From contig NZ_CP074405.1 in the NCBI RefSeq assembly GCF_018388445.1, positions 3,658,001-3,722,000 of the forward strand: 64,000 bases of DNA. The letters run 5' to 3'. A program made the translations under genes and the position numbers. The DNA is from Cellulomonas wangleii. GTDB lineage: Bacteria > Actinomycetota > Actinomycetes > Actinomycetales > Cellulomonadaceae. This document shows, piece by piece, positions 33,906 through 42,900 of the stretch. How positions within the stretch are numbered: the first letter of the stretch is position 1; the number at the start of each line of letters is the position of its first letter. Below the pieces are notes generated by a model. The model was not told the origin of the DNA, did not search any database, and saw only the letters and a list, made by a program, of their open reading frames with translations.

Positions 33906-34075
33906 GGCAGGAGCGTAGGTCGGACCACCGACGTCCCACGTCCACCGGACGGTCGGCCGACGCGGGTCGGGTGTCGTCCGACCGGCCAGCCGGCTCGAGC
34001 CGATCGGTCGACCCGGCGGGTGCGCCCGCCGTCGAAGGATCGGACCACACGCAGGACCCGACCACAGGAGCAGCG

Positions 34076-34756
34076 ATGAACCACCCCGCCCCCACCGATC
34101 CGTCCGGCACCACGACCCCGGCTGCAGCGCCGGCACCGAAGCGTTCGTGGTTCGCCCGCCACAAGGTCCTCACCACCCTCGGCGCGGTCGTCCTCGTGGT
34201 GGGCGTCGCCGGCGCGCTCGGCGGTGGCGACGACGACACGGCCGGCTCCGCGTCCTCAGGCAGCTCCTCGGCGGCCGACGTGGGCGCCGTCGCTCCCGCT
34301 GCGGGCGAGGCCGCTGCCGACGAGGCCCCCGCACCGGAGCCCGCCGCCGAGGAGCCCGCTGCCGCCGGCATCGGGACCCCCGTGCGCGACGGCAAGTTCG
34401 AGTTCACCGTGACGGCGATCGAGCCCGGCGTCGCCCGCATCGGCAGCGACGTGCTCGGCAAGGACGCGCAGGGCCAGTTCACGCTGGTCCACGTCACCGT
34501 CACGAACATCGGCGACGAGGCCCAGTACTTCGACGGGTCCAGCCAGAAGCTCGTCGACGCGCAGGGCCGGACCCACTCGGCCGACACGTCCGCGGCCATC
34601 TACCTGGGTGACGCCGAGTCGTTCCTCAACCAGATCAACCCCGGCAACAGCGTGCAGGGCACGGTCGTGTTCGACCTCCCGGCCGACGCGACGCCCGCGA
34701 GCCTGGAGCTGCATGACTCGATGTTCTCCGGCGGGGTGACGGTCACCGTCGGCTGA
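34076..34756 (+). CDS. DUF4352-type membrane-anchored extracellular protein
   Basis: A 226-aa protein from ATG 34076 (AGGAG upstream). It has a short cytoplasmic Pro/Ala segment, one membrane helix (VLTTLGAVVLVVGVAGALGG, about 30-49), an Ala/Glu/Pro linker, and an immunoglobulin-like domain (about 100-226) with FTLVHVTVTNIGDEAQYF, the hallmark of DUF4352/telobox-like extracellular domains. It is divergent from the two-component operon, so the kinase pair may control it. Confidence 0.85.
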   Translation: MNHPAPTDPSGTTTPAAAPAPKRSWFARHKVLTTLGAVVLVVGVAGALGGGDDDTAGSASSGSSSAADVGAVAPAAGEAAADEAPAPEPAAEEPAAAGIGTPVRDGKFEFTVTAIEPGVARIGSDVLGKDAQGQFTLVHVTVTNIGDEAQYFDGSSQKLVDAQGRTHSADTSAAIYLGDAESFLNQINPGNSVQGTVVFDLPADATPASLELHDSMFSGGVTVTVG

Positions 34757-34828
34757 GCAGTCGCGGGTCGGTGACGACGCGCCCGGGGCAGGGGGCCGGG
34801 CGCGTCGACCGGCGCGTCCGGCGCGCTG

Positions 34829-35806
34829 TCAGCCGGCCGTGCCGGGCTGATCGGGACGGCCGGCCGCGCCGTGCCCCACCGCCCGCACCGCCAGGTCGGC
34901 CAGCCCGTCCGCGTCCAGGCCGGGCCACCCGTGGAGCTTCTCGCGCCACGCGTCCGGCACCGCGCCGGCGCCATGGGCCGCACCCGCGAGCGCTCCCGCG
35001 ATGGCGGCGACGGTGTCGGTGTCCCGCCCACCCCGCACCGCACGCTCGAGGACGTCGACCAGCCCGGTGCCGTGGTGGATCGCCGACCACGCGCCCTGCA
35101 GCGCCTGCACGACCCAGCCGTTCTTGTCGAAGTCGGCAGGCTGCGACGCCTCCGCCTCCGCGATGAGCGCCGCCCACCGGTCGCGCCGCTCCTCCGGCAA
35201 CCACACCAGCTGCGCCGTCAGGTCGATGTCGCTCTCACGGACCGCGTGCCGGATGGCCGTCGACCACAGGACGCAGGCGTCCCCCGCGTCCGGGTCGGCG
35301 TGGGTGATGTCCGAGACCGCACGCGCCGCCGACACCAGCGCCGCCTCCTGACCGTCGTCGAGATAGCCCAGCGCGACGGGCCCGGTCCGCATGAGGGTGC
35401 CGTTGCCGCCGGCGCCGCGCGGGTTCGCCGCGTAGAAGGCGGCCGCCGATGCGCGTGCCGCCGCGGCCGTGGGCGTCCGCAACGTCGTGAGCAACGTGCG
35501 GGTCTGCACGCCGACGTCCTTCGCCGTCCGCGCCCAACCGGCCCACGCCGCGACGACGCGGTCCAACGACGCCTCGTCGTCCAGCGAACCGCCGTCCGCG
35601 AGCACCTGGGCGATCGGCACGGCCATCGACGTGTCGTCGGTCCACTCCCCCGGCTCCCACCCGAAGCTGCCGCCGCCGGCCATGTGGACGGGCTGGTCGT
35701 CGGGCAGCGGTGGGCCGAACTCGTAGCCAGCGCCGAGGGCGTCGCCCGCGGCGGAGGCGAGGAGGGCGCCGATGGCGCGGTCGGCCTGGGTGGGGGTGAG
35801 GTTCAT
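34829..35806 (-). CDS. ADP-ribosylglycohydrolase (DraG-like), copy 2
   Basis: A 325-aa paralogue of 22603-23556 in the same orientation. The motifs are intact: GDALGAGYEFG, EWTDDTSMA and GRDTDTVAAIAGALAG. The two proteins are nearly collinear. Differences concentrate in residues 90-120 and at the C-terminus (here VGHGAAGRPDQPGTAG). The duplication brackets the toxin/immunity region. Confidence 0.92.
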   Translation of the reverse strand: MNLTPTQADRAIGALLASAAGDALGAGYEFGPPLPDDQPVHMAGGGSFGWEPGEWTDDTSMAVPIAQVLADGGSLDDEASLDRVVAAWAGWARTAKDVGVQTRTLLTTLRTPTAAAARASAAAFYAANPRGAGGNGTLMRTGPVALGYLDDGQEAALVSAARAVSDITHADPDAGDACVLWSTAIRHAVRESDIDLTAQLVWLPEERRDRWAALIAEAEASQPADFDKNGWVVQALQGAWSAIHHGTGLVDVLERAVRGGRDTDTVAAIAGALAGAAHGAGAVPDAWREKLHGWPGLDADGLADLAVRAVGHGAAGRPDQPGTAG

Positions 35807-36025
35807 GTGGAGCTCCGAGTGGCGGGGACTTCAGACTCCAGCGTGCCACTCCGGGCCGACATCAGATCCCGCGGGCGGACGAATGTACGGAAGCGCGAGT
35901 TCCGCACATCGACTCGGCGGCCGCCTAGCCGTTCACCCGTCCAGGCGGTCCCCTCACCGTCGACTCATCTGGCCGAGCGTTCATCCCGATGGCCTAACGA
36001 CAACCATCGATGTCGAGGGGGCCCC

Positions 36026-38398
36026 GTGTCGCTGACGATCCCGGCTGCGAGCGCGACGCTCGAGGACGAGCAACTCTTCTTCGAGGCGGTGCGCGACGTC
36101 CGCGAGTCCACGCGTGAGACACGCGCTCTCGCCTGGCAGAGCGCGGCGAACGGGAAGGACCGGGCGCGCCTGAAGGCGAACGCCGCGACCGACGCGACGT
36201 TGGGCGCGTCGGATGAGCCCGTCGCGTTCTTGCGCCTCGACCTGGACGACGGCGACACGTACTACGTCGGCGAACACGGAGTCTCCGACGCGGACAACGA
36301 GCGCGTCGTCCTCAGCTGGAAGGCTCCCGCGATCCTTCGCCTGCGAGGAGCCTCGCACCACGACCGCCGCGGCGTCGCGCGTCAGCGCAACTACCGCACG
36401 GAGCCGATCAACCGGATCCGCGACATCGACGACGTCGTCCTGGCCGAGCTCGCCCGTCAGGTTGCCGAACTGCGGACGTCGGACGCCCAGATCGTCTCGT
36501 CGGATACGTTCCTCCAGTCCGAGCTGGCGCGGACGCGATCGCCCGAGATGCAGACGATCGTCCGCACCATCCAAGCGGCGCAGGCCGACGTGATCGCCGC
36601 GCCGCACGACACCTTGCTCGTCGTGCAGGGCGGGCCCGGCACCGGCAAGACGGCGATCGCGCTGCATCGCGTCGCTGCACTGTTGTTCGGTCCTCTGCGC
36701 GACGTCACGAACAACGAGGTGCTCGTCGTCGGGCCCAACGCCACCTTCCTGAAGTACATCTCCCGCGTGCTGCCGGAGCTGGGCGAGGAGAACGTCGTTC
36801 AGCGTGACATCGGGCACCTGATGGCCACGACCGTGACGCCGGATGTCGTCGAACGGCCGGCAGCAGCCCGGCTCAAGGGCGACGCGCGCATGGTCGAGGT
36901 CCTGGCCAGGGCTCTGAGCGATCGCATCCGGCCGCTGCGGGAAAGTGTCGAGTTCACGTTCGACGACGTGTCGTGGCGCGTGACTCTGACACCACAGGAC
37001 GTTGCGGAGATCATCGACGAGGTCGACCGGACCCCGTACGCCGTGGGACGAGCACGGTTCCGCGAGCTTCTCGAGTCCGAAATCGCGACCGACGCGCGCC
37101 GGCGGCAGAAGGCGGACGGCCGATGGACCAACCGCAGCGCGACCCCGCGCCCTCGACCAACCGACGTCGAGTCGCTCGTCGAGCGCGTGTGGCCGCAGCT
37201 CACGCCTGCCGCGTTCCTCCGCGACCTCTTCGGTTCTGTCGAGCGACTCCTGTCGGCCGCAGGTTCCACGCTCGGCGCCGACGAGGTCGGGCTGCTCCGT
37301 CGTCAGGCGGCGCCCAAGCTGTCAGAGCAACAGTGGTCGAAGGAAGACCTGCCACTGCTCGACCACGTCGCGATCGAAATGACGGGTGAGGCCGAGACGT
37401 ACGCCCACATCGTCGTGGATGAGGTCCAGGACCTCTCCCCCATGCAGCTCCTGGCGCTGCGACGCCGGTCCCGCCACGGGGCGATGACGATCGTCGGCGA
37501 CATCGCGCAGTCCACCGGGCACTGGGCACGCGATTCGTGGACCGACATCGTCGACCTGCTGGCCTCGCCGCTGCCGACCCGGCGCGTCGACCTCGAGTAC
37601 GGCTACCGGGTCCCGCGGGCCGTCATGGAGCTGGCCGCACGCCTGCTGCCGGAGGCTGCGCCGGGAATCGTGGCGCCCACCATCGTTCGGGACGTCGAGA
37701 ATGCGACTCGCCTGCACCCTGTCGGGACCGCGGACGACCAGTTCGCGCGTGCCGTCGAGGTCGTGCGCGAGCACAGCAGCAAGGGACTCTTCGTCGGTGT
37801 CGTCTGCCCGGACGGGGGCCGTAACCGCCTCGAGGACGCCTTCCGTGACGCGCGGATCCAGTGGAACGACGCAGACAAGGGCGGGCTCGCGTCGGCTATC
37901 AACGTCGTCAGCCCTGGTGCGTCCAAGGGCCTGGAGTTCGACGCTGTCGTCGTGGTGGACCCCGAGACGATCGTGCAGGCGGGGCCGCACGGGCTGCGAA
38001 TGCTCTACATCGCGCTGACCAGGACGACCGGGTACCTCGACGTGGTGCACGTTGCGGGGAGCCTGCCGCGGTTGCTGGCCGAGGGCGGTGCTACTCAAGA
38101 GCCCGCCCGGGTCTCTCCGACTTCTGCGAGCGGCGCAGACGGGCCGACCGAGGCCGCCCCGGCGCTCCCTGACGTGCCCGTCCCTGCCAGGACGGAATCG
38201 CCCACGGCTCAGGACGAGGATCGGCCTGATGCGTCAGCCGCACGCGCGCGCCCCCGGAGCCGCGGCGGTTCGGTCCGCGAACGGACGGTCGCGCTGAACG
38301 CCGAGAACGTGCTGGAGCTCCTTGCCGAAGTCGCGCCGGCTCACCTGTGGCAGGAGATCCTCGAGGAGGTTGCGGCCCGCATCGCTGATGAGTCGTAA
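36026..38398 (+). CDS. HelD-like SF1 ATPase, copy 1
   Basis: A 790-aa protein. GTG 36026 follows a GAGGGG site. The N-terminus has the HelD-type coiled coil (DEQLFFEAVRDVRESTRETR), a module with FLRLDLDDGDTYYVGEHGVSD and LSWKAPA, then an SF1 ATPase core: Walker A QGGPGTGKTA (about 201-210), Walker B VVDEVQDLSP, GDIAQSTGHW, and a C-terminal ALTRT. HelD proteins strip and recycle RNA polymerase. A disordered tail precedes a conserved C-terminal helix block (NAENVLELLAEVAP). A paralogue is at 55254-57659. A defence role is possible because the two flank an island, but housekeeping HelD also fits. Confidence 0.82.
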   Translation: MSLTIPAASATLEDEQLFFEAVRDVRESTRETRALAWQSAANGKDRARLKANAATDATLGASDEPVAFLRLDLDDGDTYYVGEHGVSDADNERVVLSWKAPAILRLRGASHHDRRGVARQRNYRTEPINRIRDIDDVVLAELARQVAELRTSDAQIVSSDTFLQSELARTRSPEMQTIVRTIQAAQADVIAAPHDTLLVVQGGPGTGKTAIALHRVAALLFGPLRDVTNNEVLVVGPNATFLKYISRVLPELGEENVVQRDIGHLMATTVTPDVVERPAAARLKGDARMVEVLARALSDRIRPLRESVEFTFDDVSWRVTLTPQDVAEIIDEVDRTPYAVGRARFRELLESEIATDARRRQKADGRWTNRSATPRPRPTDVESLVERVWPQLTPAAFLRDLFGSVERLLSAAGSTLGADEVGLLRRQAAPKLSEQQWSKEDLPLLDHVAIEMTGEAETYAHIVVDEVQDLSPMQLLALRRRSRHGAMTIVGDIAQSTGHWARDSWTDIVDLLASPLPTRRVDLEYGYRVPRAVMELAARLLPEAAPGIVAPTIVRDVENATRLHPVGTADDQFARAVEVVREHSSKGLFVGVVCPDGGRNRLEDAFRDARIQWNDADKGGLASAINVVSPGASKGLEFDAVVVVDPETIVQAGPHGLRMLYIALTRTTGYLDVVHVAGSLPRLLAEGGATQEPARVSPTSASGADGPTEAAPALPDVPVPARTESPTAQDEDRPDASAARARPRSRGGSVRERTVALNAENVLELLAEVAPAHLWQEILEEVAARIADES

Positions 38399-38577
38399 CC
38401 ACTCTGGACACCGACTAGCGACAGGGAGGCGTCTTCGCGCGCACTCCCGCGAGCGCTCGTCGTCGCTCTGCCCGTCATGACGATCGTCCGACCCGCTAGT
38501 CCTCCCGCAGGATGATTCAGGGCACCGCCAGCGCGGCGGTCCCACGGACTCCACAGCTGCCGTGCTGAGCTCCGCCC

Positions 38578-39479
38578 GTGGACACCGCGATCGAGGCCGA
38601 GCTCAGGACGCAGATCATCGCCTGGGTGCTCCAGCGCGCCGAGGCGAACGGCGGGTTTCTGCACCGTCAGGAGCTGCTCGGCTACCGGACGGACGGACGG
38701 ACGGACGGAACCTGCCACTCATCGACTACTCCCGTGGCATCCGCAACCCGGCGGGCCTGTCCTCAACACTGGCAATCGTCCAGTCGGCGCACGGGCCATA
38801 CGACGACGCCGAGGACCCGGATGACGGGCTGCTGCACTACGCGTACCGCTCCGGTGATCCCGACGGCAGCGACAATCGCAAGCTCCGCAACGCGATCACC
38901 ACCGGCATGCCACTGATCCTCTTCCGCAAGGAGCAGCCGAACTACTACACGCCCGTGGCGCCGGTATACGTCGTCGACGACGTCCCGGAGGAGCGGGCCT
39001 TTCTCATTGCCCTGGACGAGTCGTTCCGGTACATGGGCGGCGTCCGACACCTCGGTGCGGACCAGCGGCGCTATGCCCTGCGCCTCGCCAAGCAGCGACT
39101 TCATCAGCCGGCGTTCCGCACGCGCGTCCTGCTCGCATACGGGACACAGTGCGCAATCTGCCAGCTCAGGCACGGGTCGCTGCTGGACGCAGCGCACATC
39201 GCACCGGACTCGTCCGAGCAGGGCATCCCCACGACTCCCAATGGCCTCGCCCTGTGCAAGATCCACCACGCGGCGTTCGACCAGAACATGCTCGGCATCT
39301 CACCGGACTACGAGGTGCACATCGACCGCGACCTCCTGCACGAGGTGGACGGGCCGATGCTCAAACACGGGCTGCAGGAGATGCACGGGCGGACGTTGAC
39401 CCTGCCGGTGCGACGGACAGATCACCCCGACCGGGACTTGCTGGCCGCTCGCTGGCGGGTGTTCGGCGCCTCAGCCTGA
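38578..39479 (+). pseudogene. HNH endonuclease gene out of frame at a (GGAC)n repeat
   Basis: GTG 38578 starts MDTAIEAELRTQIIAWVLQ and reads to a GGAC tract at 38687-38709. The rest of the protein continues in another frame: NLPLIDYSRGIRNP, DDGLLHYAYRSGDPDGSDN, then an HNH zinc-finger nuclease domain (CAICQLRHGSLLDAAHIAPD, CKIHHAAFDQ). This matches the COG3440-like restriction endonuclease layout. By codon count, six GGAC units (or three) restore one frame; the window has five. It may be a phase-variable gene in the OFF state, a real pseudogene, or a sequencing slip. Confidence 0.75.
38687..38709 (+). repeat. (GGAC)5 tetranucleotide repeat inside the HNH gene
   Basis: Five GGAC units plus GGA. 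The unit is not a multiple of three, so gain or loss shifts the frame. The upstream frame is joined to the downstream HNH frame only at 3, 6 or 9 units. Confidence 0.9.
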
Positions 39480-39952
39480 CGCGGCGCGCCTGGCCGAGGC
39501 CATCGACGGGCGCCGCGTCGCTGCGTTGGCATTCAGCGCTGAGCGACCGAGGCGACGTGTCAGAGGGCTTCCGCCCGCTGGGGCGACGAGGTCGGTGTCG
39601 CTCTCGGTGATACGCCTCAAGGCCAGCGACAAGCACAACAAGGCATACCGAGTCAGGTGCCTTCCAGGTGCTCCGGCCCTAGATCACGGGAGGGCGCCCC
39701 GTGAGGTCGAGGTAGTCGGACGGGGTATAGCGCATCCGGATCATGATTGGTCCTCGTCACCGGGGCGCGCGGCCTTGAGAGCACCTGCGGCACTCAGCCC
39801 TAGCCTCATCTCCAGCCCTTTTGCGTCACTCCCACCGCGTCTACCGAGCCGAGCCACCTCCTGGAGCAGGCACGGTGGCCGCTCCGACCTGACTGAACGA
39901 CCCGCTGACACGGCGCTGCACGCTCGAGGCTCCTCTGGACTTCGGCGCACGC
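39480..39952. other. Intergenic region, no convincing gene
   Basis: It lies between the HNH gene and the convergent 3' end of the ATPase operon and has a lower GC content than its neighbours. A 69-codon minus-strand frame (39741-39950, GTG start) and a 21-codon one (39679-39744, starting MIRMRYTPSDY) are open, but neither has a ribosome-binding site or recognisable product. No terminator hairpin is obvious. Confidence 0.4.
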
Positions 39953-42900
39953 TTACCTACTCATCTGAATCCTGCGCGCCTGTGGCGAGTCCGGGGTCGA
40001 GACGTAAGCCTGGCCGACTGCCAGCTTCTCGATCTCCATACTCAGGTCCTGACCCGACCTCCCCCTGAGAAAACCCGCCACCTGCTTGCTCGCTGGGAAG
40101 TTCGTGCGGAAAGCAATCTTGGTTCCCGCGTTGCCGACGACATCTCGGTGGAAGTCGGCCGCCCCCTGGCTGGCGACGACGACGACGACGCCGTACTTCC
40201 GCCCCTCCTTCATCAGCTTGGGAAGCGTCACGTCCTTCGCCAACCGATGCGCTTCATCGAGTACCACGGCCAGCTTCAGCGTTCCGTCCTGCGGCCACTG
40301 GAACATGTCGCGGTACACCTTGCGCAGCAAGAACGCACCTGCGGCGAGCTGCACCTGCTCCAGCGGGATAGCGCTGACGTCGACGACCATCCCTCCCTCT
40401 CGCGGCCGAAACGCGCCAGCACCATCACCGGCGAACAGCCCGAAGTCAGTGAGAGGACGGACTCTTTCTCGTGCGTGCTTTCCCTTTGCCGCGGCCTCGA
40501 CTGCCTCCAGCGCTTCGGCGAACTGCTCGACCGATGGCGCTCGGAGCTCCTGACCGTCGATCACACCGAGGTAAGCGTTCTGGATCGCCTTGTACACGTG
40601 CGACTGCTGGATCTCACCGAGGCCGGCGACGTAGGCGATGATCTCCGCGGTCTCGAACGCCAGTGCGTTCAGCAGGGGGCCCGTCGCGAGGGCACCCTCG
40701 AACGGGCTGAAGGGGAGCCCCTGACTCGCGTCGAGCACACTCGCCCCCGCCGGGGGGTCTGCCGCCATGTCACCGTGGAAGTCCAGCAGCAGCGACGGCA
40801 GACCAGCCTCCGAGAAGGCGCGGACGACGCGACGGGTCGTGACGGACTTGCCCTGACCCGGGATCCCGAGGATGAAGCAGTGCGGACTGCCCTTCGTGCT
40901 CACGGACCACACCAGATCCGCCCCCTGGACGTCGGTACCGAGAACAACGTCGATGCTCTGGGGCGGGCCGGACGGCTCTAGCTTTCGAAACTCAGCTTCT
41001 ACAGGCGAGTCGATGGGCTCTGCATCGCACTCCGTCGGCGCGACCGTCACGGCGACAGGTTGCTGTGGGACCCCGCCGCCACCTGCGTTCCCGGGGACGT
41101 CGACAGATGACTTTGCTGCCACGTCCGCTGATGGGCGCTCGGCACGCTTACCCTCATCTACGACCTTTGTCGAGAAGCCAGCCTGGCCAAGGTCCGCCGC
41201 GGTGAGCACCGAGATCGGGACTTGCCGATGCTGCGTCGGGACGCCCTCCGCGCCATTGAGGCTGATCACGTAGCCGTGCATCGAGATTTCCACAGGCGCC
41301 CACGCCTCTAGATGCCGATCGATCAGCTTGTGCGTGTCGGCCAACTTTTCCTTCGACAGGGTCCCGTTCACGACGGCCCGGTCGGCGTAGTAGTGCAGCA
41401 TGCCGGCCAGCCTCGCGCGCTGGAGTGCGGCATCGACACGCGGAGGATCGACAGCGAAGAAGCGCGCGACAAGGAGCCGCCTGGTCTCCTCGAGCTGATC
41501 GACGATGTCGTCCGCGAGCTGGAGCGGCAACGCAGCCGCCTTGCGCGACTTCACCTCCACGCACTCGATGCGCAGTCCGCCACGGTGGACGCGCACGAGC
41601 AGCAGGTCACACCGACGCGCGGGATGGTCGGCCTCCCGCGCCGACCTGCCGAAGATCTCCTCGTGGGAGTCGACAGGGACGATGATCGCGTCCTCCAGCT
41701 TCCGACGTGCGGAGAGGTGTGCGAACAGCGCCGCGAGGCTGACCGCCTCCCGCGCGAAGGACTCGCTGCCCTGGAGCCGCAGGACGAGCCGCCCCGAGAT
41801 CGCGAGCAGGCTCTCGATGATCAGCGTGACGGACTCACCGACCTGATCGAGGCCGAGGTCGTCCATCGCCCGCTTGAGGATGTGGACGACCTCGCCGCGT
41901 TGCTTGGTAGTCACCGTCAACCGGTGGCTCAGGCCCTCGATGAAGTCAGGCGCATAGTCGAGCATGTAGCTGGTTGTTCCCAGACCCATCGCGAGGGCGT
42001 CGTCGTAGAGGTCGAGCCCGACGAACCGGTCGAGGGTCATCACCCAATCCGCCACTTCGTGAAGCACGCGGATCGCCTGCAGACCATCGGGCTCGACGCA
42101 AATCCTCAGCGCAGGCGAGGAGCCCAGGCCGGTGTGCGCGCCGAGAGCTGCCTGGTAGGACTTGTGCGCCTCGACGGCGGCGCGACCGGGTGCGTCGGGG
42201 GTCGACAGCAAGGCCGGCGCGCTCACCCAGGCAGCCTTCCCCTCGTGGTCCCTCGTCGTGATGACGGGAGTGAGCAGGTCGTGGAAGGCCGCGAAACGGT
42301 CGGTCCCCGCCGTGAGCGTCCCGGTCATCCCCAGACCCGCGACGTCCTGAATGATCGCGATGTGACTGGCCCGGTCGTCTCGTACCAGTGCGTCCGGCGG
42401 GCGCACGGCGATGCCCAGCGGCGGGGCCAGGTGGCTCCGCGAGCCGGGCGCTTGAGCCAACTGAAGCGTCCGCTGCAGGTCGGTGAGGCGGGGAAGGGGA
42501 GACGCGAAGCCCGCGTCGCGCCCGTAAGCAACGACCTCGACGCGCGGAGCATCGGGCGTGACGTCCTCGGCCGTCGTCGCGGGAGCGAGCAGCGACTCGA
42601 CCGCAAGGCCGGCGATCTCCCCGTCACCGGGGTTCATCAGCGCGATGCGCAGGGCACGCGCTTCGGGGTGCGAACGGCGGAAGTCGTCCAGTCGGCTGGA
42701 CACCATGGCCGCGGCCGCGGTGAGCGCGGTGGACCGCCGCGGCACGTCGAGCGCGCCGTACACCGCCGACGCGACCGCCTCGGGCGCCGCGACGGACGGA
42801 GCCAGGAGCACCGCTGAACCGAATGCCACCTCGTCGAAGTACACGAGGACATCCCCGGTGGCCGCGAGGCCCGTGAACGGCAGGTTCGCCGGTTGCACGC

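Noticed and set aside
39741..39950. A 69-codon minus-strand ORF after the large ATPase gene
   Set aside because: It has no ribosome-binding site or recognisable motif, and its composition matches neighbouring non-coding DNA.
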